From Oehlia diaphana (Eukaryota > Glomeromycota > Glomeromycetes > Glomerales > Glomeraceae): a stretch of 11,714 bases of DNA. The notes below the pieces were generated by a model. That model was given only the letters and a program-made list of their open reading frames with translations. It did no database searches and had not been told where the DNA came from. The stretch lies in assembly GCA_003833135.1 (NCBI GenBank), contig QZLH01001188.1, positions 25,519 through 37,232 on the forward strand, read 5' to 3'. Both the position numbers and the translations under genes were made by a program. This document shows positions 7,819-11,714 of this stretch, in pieces (within the stretch, counting starts at the first letter, position 1; every line of letters starts with the position of its first letter).

Positions 7819-7934
7819 TCAATAGTTATAAACTTTTAAAGTAAGTTTTGCTGAATTTTTAATATTTATTTAATAATATTATACTGTAATTGAAAATTCT
7901 TACTTAAAATATATATTATTTATTTTATTAAAAT

Positions 7935-8360
7935 TAGGGATGAAAGTGGCTCATTCAGCTCGATTTTAGTTCACCGTCAGCTTACTATCGACTTGCATTA
8001 AGCAAATGTGTGCTTCTTGCGTTAAATTAAAGACACAAGTAGTGCATGTGATGATGATCAATCAAAAAAAATTTGATTGGCCATCAACCAATAGTTGGTT
8101 AATAATCGCCATAATTTTGATATTGATCCTATTTTGAGCCAATTTTCCAAAGTCAGTTTGGAGTTGGCTTGGCTTAATTTTTAAAAGTTAATAAAATTAT
8201 TTTTAACTAATAAATTTCTTCTTTTTTTGATTATCTTGAAAGATAACCAATTCATTTATTATTAACAGAATTTTTAGCTCAAATAAGTTCAAAACCCACT
8301 AGATATAATATCAGCTCAAAAGCCGCTCGAAATCACGTGATCTAAGCGTTTCCATCCCTA
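7935..8360. mobile_element. Non-autonomous hAT-like element with 8-bp target duplication
   Basis: The ends are TAGGGATGAAA (7935) and the complement of TAGGGATGGAAA (ending 8360). The flanks are ATTAAAAT (7927-7934) and ATTAAAAC (8361-8368), an 8-bp direct duplication with one mismatch. TAGGG-type short terminal repeats plus 8-bp duplications are hallmarks of the hAT superfamily. The interior (about 400 bp) is less AT-rich than its surroundings and has no sustained reading frame. It carries subterminal AGCTC/GAGCT motifs (about 7955, 8275, 8313) and small hairpins (CAATCAAA/TTTGATTG near 8059-8080, and CCAATAGTTGG). It sits about 120 bp past the kinase pseudogene. Mobilisation would have depended on a hAT transposase elsewhere; the one at 9710-11064 has a different terminus and is not shown to be its partner. 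Confidence 0.8.
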
Positions 8361-8968
8361 ATTAAAACAGATGAAAACTATATATAAGATTTTTTTAAAA
8401 ATATATATTTTCTTTATAAATTTTTTATTAGTAATATTTGATATTATCTATTTTATATAAAAATATTCTCTTTTATTTTTTATTTAAAATTATTTAAATA
8501 CTAAGATTAGAGTAGTAAAATATTTTACAAAATTCTTAGTTTGTAATTTAAATAATTAATTTTTTATTATTTTTTTTTATTTAACCAATTATTAAATATA
8601 TAAATTATCAAATTACTTTTATTTAAAATGAATTTGAGATTTAAATAAATATACATTGATTTGAATTTTATATAAAAGTTGCCAAAAAAGTTAGAAGTAT
8701 AATATAATTGAAATAACTAAATAATATTAAAAATAAGATTCAGATAAACAAAAAAGAAATAGTTAAATAAGTAAATATTAGTATAAATTATTTATATTTG
8801 ATAAATTAAAACTTGCTTTTAATAATAAATATAATTTATTAATCTTAATAATCTGCTTCTTTTTCAATTAAAATATATCTATATAAAAATAATAAAAGTA
8901 GATTTTACAATTTACATTTTATATTGAAGTAATATTTTTCTGAAATATTATATACAAACATATCTTTG
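8361..8968. other. AT-rich non-coding stretch
   Basis: No reading frame or RNA gene was seen. It contains a 14-bp perfect palindrome GTAAAATATTTTAC at 8515-8528, nested inside weaker inverted similarity (CTAAGATT at 8501, AATTCTTAG at 8531, and outer ATTTAAAT arms). This could be a decayed hairpin element, or chance in AT-rich DNA. Confidence 0.5.
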
Positions 8969-9102
8969 GCTAGTATTAGATCAAATCAGATTTAAATTAA
9001 ATCTGATTTGATTTAAATTCATCTTACTAGAATTAGGGTAGAATTTTGGGCAGAATTAAAAATGTCATGAAACTCCGCTCATTAATATTTGCTAATACTA
9101 GT
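8969..9102. repeat. Inverted-repeat element with central near-perfect palindrome
   Basis: A 16-bp perfect inverted repeat with a single central base spans 8980-9012 (arms ATCAAATCAGATTTAA and TTAAATCTGATTTGAT). Just outside, GCTAGTATTAG at 8969-8979 is matched in inverse as CTAATACTAGT near 9092-9102. The whole could be a roughly 134-bp miniature element whose left half holds the palindrome. No target duplication was established, so element status is tentative while the palindrome itself is certain. Confidence 0.6.
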
Positions 9103-9236
9103 ATAGTAAAAATTACTTGCAGTGAGATTTAGTAATGTCCAATTGTTAAATAAAAAATATTTCATATTATATTAATAAAAATATTTTGTAATATTTTTAT
9201 CAGTGAATTATTAATATTAAATAAAAATACTATACA

Positions 9237-9709
9237 TAGGGCTCTGATCGGTTCAGTTCGGTTCAGTTTTTATAAAAACTGAAACTGAATCAAAATAATC
9301 AGTTTCGGTATTTATAATTACCGAAGCTTATCAGTTTTGGTAATCACTAATACCGAAACTGATCGGTAATTACCAAAAATTGAACTGATTTACTGAACAT
9401 TATTAGAAAAAAACAAACCGTTTTTTTATTTTTTTTTATTTAAAAATAATTACTATAAAACGTTTTTTATTTTTTTTTTATTTAAAAAATGATTAAAAAA
9501 TACTGCAAAACGTTATAAAAAAAATGTTTCGAAAAGTTATAACACTGAACTTTGTATTTATTTGCATGTATTATTAATAAAGCGAGTTTTTACATTTGTC
9601 ACATAATACTGAATAATTCCTTTTATCAAAACAAAAAAAAATATTTACGCAAAAAAAAACACATGCAAGAATTTAATTTTTTTTTTATAAAATTCTTTAT
9701 ATATATCAA
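9237..9709 (-). mobile_element. 3' terminal and subterminal region of the hAT element
   Basis: It starts TAGGGCTCTG at 9237, a hAT-type terminus. Dense subterminal repeats of TCGGTT/TCAGTTT/ACCGAAACTGA type follow. They include a 22-bp perfect palindrome at 9262-9283 (centre TTTTTATAAAAA) and a perfect 15-bp inverted pair ATCAGTTTCGGTATT (9298-9312) / AATACCGAAACTGAT (9349-9363) enclosing a weaker inner pair. Such repeated subterminal motifs are typical transposase-binding regions in hAT elements (family knowledge). The transposase stop codon lies at 9710-9712 on the minus strand, so 9364-9709 would be its 3' untranslated part. The matching 5' terminus is not in the window. Confidence 0.65.
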
Positions 9710-11064
9710 TTAATTTAATAAACCTGAGCGGTACCAATGTTTTACTAAGCACATGACTGAACATACCGTTTCAGGAGCAAGACTCGCTCTATCATAAGTA
9801 ATAACATCAGCAGCACTAGAAAAAATTCGTTCAGAAGGCGCACTTATTGCTATTTAATAAGAATATTTTTACAATAAATATTATTGAAAAATAATTAAAT
9901 AATTAAAAATTATAGATAAAAAACCTGGAACTCTTTTGCCATGATTGCTAAATGTGAGTATTCCTTCTCGTATCGCTATTTATAAAAAAAAGTTACAAAA
10001 TGAATAATTAATTAATTAAATATGCTTCAAATAATAAAATTTACTTTCCACCAATTTAAAATATCAGTAAGAGCTTGCGCACGATCAGCTTTTAGGTAAC
10101 GATCTAATTCACTTACAGGTTCTGTACGCCATCGTTTTGAAATATGGGAAACTAGGTCTTCATCAGAAGAATTATATTCTATGCTAATATTTTGAATTTC
10201 TTGTAGTGCATATAACGTATTATAAATTTCAGACACCTATCAAATTGTTAACATAATATGAGATTAAGGTTGCTTGTCTAAACTTCTTCAAAATCCTACG
10301 ATTAGTTTTATCAAAATTTTACTATAGATTTATTATAGTTTCGGCAGAGTTTTGGCAGTTTTAGCATTTATAATAAGTTTTGGCAGTTTCGTCTTTCTCT
10401 AGAGTTTTGCCAGTTTTTTAATATAACTTTAATATAGTTTCGGCAGAATTTTACTTTTTGGCAAAACGCCATCTTGCCTCCCACTTATTATCTTTCATGT
10501 ATTCTAATTTAAGACGTGGATGAGGTGGATCTAAAACTATTGTAAAAAATATTAAAAAAAAATTTAGCAAAATTAATAATAAACTAAATTAATGTATATA
10601 TAAAATGTATAATAACTTACTCAGTGAAGCTGAATATAAAGTTGTATCAGTTTTATTATAATAATCTTTTAGCTTATTAATAGCATTGATCGCCGCTTCC
10701 TATTAAAAAAGAGAAATTAATTACAATTAATAATATAAAAATACTAAATAAATTACAATTTACTTTTCCATTCTCAAATCGACCCAGGGTATCTTGAAAA
10801 TCTTTCAATTTGTTTAATAAAATATTAAATATTGGAATCATGTAAGAAATCTTGGATAAGTTTCACCACAAATTTGTTTGGTTGCCTTAGCAAAACACTA
10901 AAAAATATATATATATTTTTTATTTAAAACCATAAAAAATATATAATATCATGTAAATATATAAATAATATTAATCAAACCTTTAATAATAATTCTATTT
11001 CACCAAGGTGAGCCCATTCATCTTCACTAATTGTCAAAGTACGAAGGCTTGGGAGGACCCCGAA
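9710..11064 (-). pseudogene. hAT transposase, C-terminal part, seven exons, degenerate
   Basis: Minus-strand exons: 11064-10981 (LRTLTISEDEWAHLGEIELLLK), 10897-10764 (FAKATKQICGETYPRF, one-base frameshift near 10843, MIPIFNILLNKLKDF), 10699-10621 (EAAINAINKLKDYYNKTDTT), 10536-10455 (ILDPPHPRLKLEYMKDNKWE), 10236-10045 (VSEIYNTLYALQEI...ELDRYLKADRAQALTDILNWWK), 9975-9925 (RYEKEYSHLAIMAKEFQ), 9849-9710 (ISAPSERIFSSAADVITYDR...LVKHWYRSGLLN, stop). Introns are 64-84 nt, except 218 nt at 10237-10454, which holds an insertion. The LDPR-like block, ELxRYL...WWK and SAPSERIFS...L.PETV are the hAT catalytic C-terminus and dimerisation signature. The protein would bind element ends and catalyse cut-and-paste transposition in the nucleus. 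Missing are the BED finger and first catalytic region. The junctions 10455/10236 and 9925/9849 are each out of frame by one base, so the copy is inactive. Confidence 0.88.
10324..10455. mobile_element. 132-bp insertion in a transposase intron, flanked by 9-bp repeats
   Basis: AATTTTACT occurs at 10315-10323 and again at 10447-10455. Removing one copy plus the intervening DNA shrinks the 218-nt intron to about 86 nt, the size of its sister introns. The insert carries repeated motifs: TATAGTTTCGGCAGA at both ends, AGTTTTGGCAGTTT inside, and a variant GTTTTGCCAGTTTTT. No inverted terminal repeat was found. Its right edge lies at the splice donor and may explain the frame slip at that junction. 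A 9-bp duplication is in the range of Mutator-like elements, but nothing else supports that class. Confidence 0.6.
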
Positions 11065-11285
11065 TAATTATAATAGAGGTCACATCCGCAGTACTAATTA
11101 AAAATTCAATGAAATATACATAATTTTTGCCGTTTTGATATACATTTTTATCATATGACCTTTATACGTATTAAAAATATCCTTTTTTATCATATGACTT
11201 TAATAATATTTGTTTTTTACAAGAAATACTATATTTCATATTAAATTTATTCGGCATTATCATTAATTGACTTTGTAGCAATAAT
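11065..11285. other. Non-coding gap between hAT remnant and OTU-like ORF
   Basis: AT-rich, with a short direct repeat (TTTTTATCATATGAC followed by TTTA, near 11142 and 11188). The transposase homology stops abruptly near 11064 and no upstream hAT exon is seen here, so this stretch replaces the missing 5' part of the element. No terminus or target duplication was found. Confidence 0.5.
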
Positions 11286-11714
11286 CTATTGTAATTTATC
11301 TATAACTGAATTAAAAAAATTATAGATTGCCATTTCTTTTTTTCCTACAATTAAAAATCCCATATTTTCAGTAAAATTTTCGTAATTTCCTAAATAATAA
11401 ATGATCAAATGACTAGGAATATGTGAAAACAAAACATATTTTGGTTCATCCATTGGAAAACATCCAAAAATATTTGGAATCTGTTCTATATAAACACGTA
11501 ACATTTGGTTTGCATTAAAAATTAGAGATATAGAATTTAATAAACAATCTCCATTAGAAAATACAGCTGCAGAAGTTAAATGTGGATATTGCAAATGGAG
11601 GATTTTTTCAGCAGTATTATCAACATTGGTTAATGGAGGAAGAGTTTCGTGAGGAGTGTCAAAAGTAATAGAAAAGATATCAGATATATTAATAGTTGAA
11701 ACATGATCTTGAAC
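11286..11714 (-). CDS. OTU/vertnin-like protein, C-terminal part, runs off window edge
   Basis: An open frame from the window edge to TAG at 11286-11288 gives 142 residues with no internal stop; the true start lies beyond 11714. Around residues 47-66 it reads TSAAVFSNGDCLLNSISLIF. The NGDCLLNSIS block resembles the catalytic-Cys segment of OTU-type cysteine proteases and the related vertnin-like domains (D-G-N-C-L/F..A/S). If functional it would be a deubiquitinase-like or inactive papain-fold protein. After NANQMLRVYIEQ the sequence passes directly to IPNIFGCFPMDEPKYVLFSHIPSHL. That is much closer than the usual spacing between the Cys helix and the following strands, suggesting an internal deletion. 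The catalytic His region is not evident. Such domains are often carried by multicopy or transposon-linked genes, in keeping with the hAT debris next door. Family assignment is tentative. Confidence 0.5.
   Translation of the reverse strand, partial: VQDHVSTINISDIFSITFDTPHETLPPLTNVDNTAEKILHLQYPHLTSAAVFSNGDCLLNSISLIFNANQMLRVYIEQIPNIFGCFPMDEPKYVLFSHIPSHLIIYYLGNYENFTENMGFLIVGKKEMAIYNFFNSVIDKLQ

Noticed and set aside
11100..11125. Possible right-hand target duplication of the hAT element (AATATACA, similar to ACTATACA at 9229)
   Set aside because: No TAGGG-type inverted end precedes it, so the similarity is best taken as chance in AT-rich DNA.

Overview
The window is very AT-rich eukaryotic nuclear DNA and most resembles a Glomeromycotina (arbuscular mycorrhizal fungus, Rhizophagus-like) genome. 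The evidence is the lineage-style protein kinases with an N-terminal zinc-ribbon-like segment (Cys motifs, then NFTNWTNGN, then EWIPYNQFNN, then the Gly-rich loop), short 60-120 nt GT-AG introns, hAT-type transposon debris and a general burden of decayed genes. The species assignment is inference; no search was run. No gene in the window is clearly intact, and the only coding sequence without an internal stop runs off the right edge.

Layout. 1-1798 is non-coding, with a poly-T tract and a diverged direct repeat (598-718 / 913-1015). 1799-2395 is a decayed gene of unknown family: one long reading frame with three in-frame stops and a plausible terminal intron. 2604-2815 holds hairpins and a small inverted-repeat element built on a TTTCGGCGAAATG motif. 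3095-7818 is one kinase locus. A short ATG exon (3095-3123) leads into a 2.7-kb array of 27 intron-like units separated by 26 micro-exons (25 of exactly 3 nt, one of 6 nt). The array enters the first zinc-ribbon/kinase copy (5861-6626) in frame, and a second head-to-tail copy follows (6627-7818). Both kinase bodies are broken by stops and frameshifts. 7935-8360 is a short non-autonomous hAT-like element with TAGGGATG ends and near-perfect 8-bp target duplications. 8361-9236 is non-coding with palindromes. 9237-11064 (minus strand) is the 3' part of a hAT element: seven transposase exons with small introns, dimerisation-domain signature, 3' end and subterminal hairpins. It is truncated at its 5' side and hit by an internal 132-bp insertion. 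11286-11714 (minus) is the C-terminal part of an OTU/vertnin-like protein running off the edge.

The most unusual object is the array at 3124-5860. It contains nearly consensus 5' splice sites (GTAAGTATAT), CTAAC/CTAAT-type branch sites, pyrimidine tracts and YAG/AAG ends. The exonic remnant is one codon's length in phase 2, so if every unit were spliced each of about 25 successive codons would be split by its own intron. The conceptual product is a Leu-periodic peptide (LRERLQHLEDLQQD...) that joins the zinc-ribbon in frame. Intron lengths drift (67-117 nt) while the micro-exons never deviate from a multiple of three.

A second cross-cutting pattern is that most premature stops in the locus are TAA/TAG where a paralogous copy or neighbouring unit has CAA/CAG, or TGA where Trp is expected. 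This points to C:G-to-T:A decay rather than recoding.
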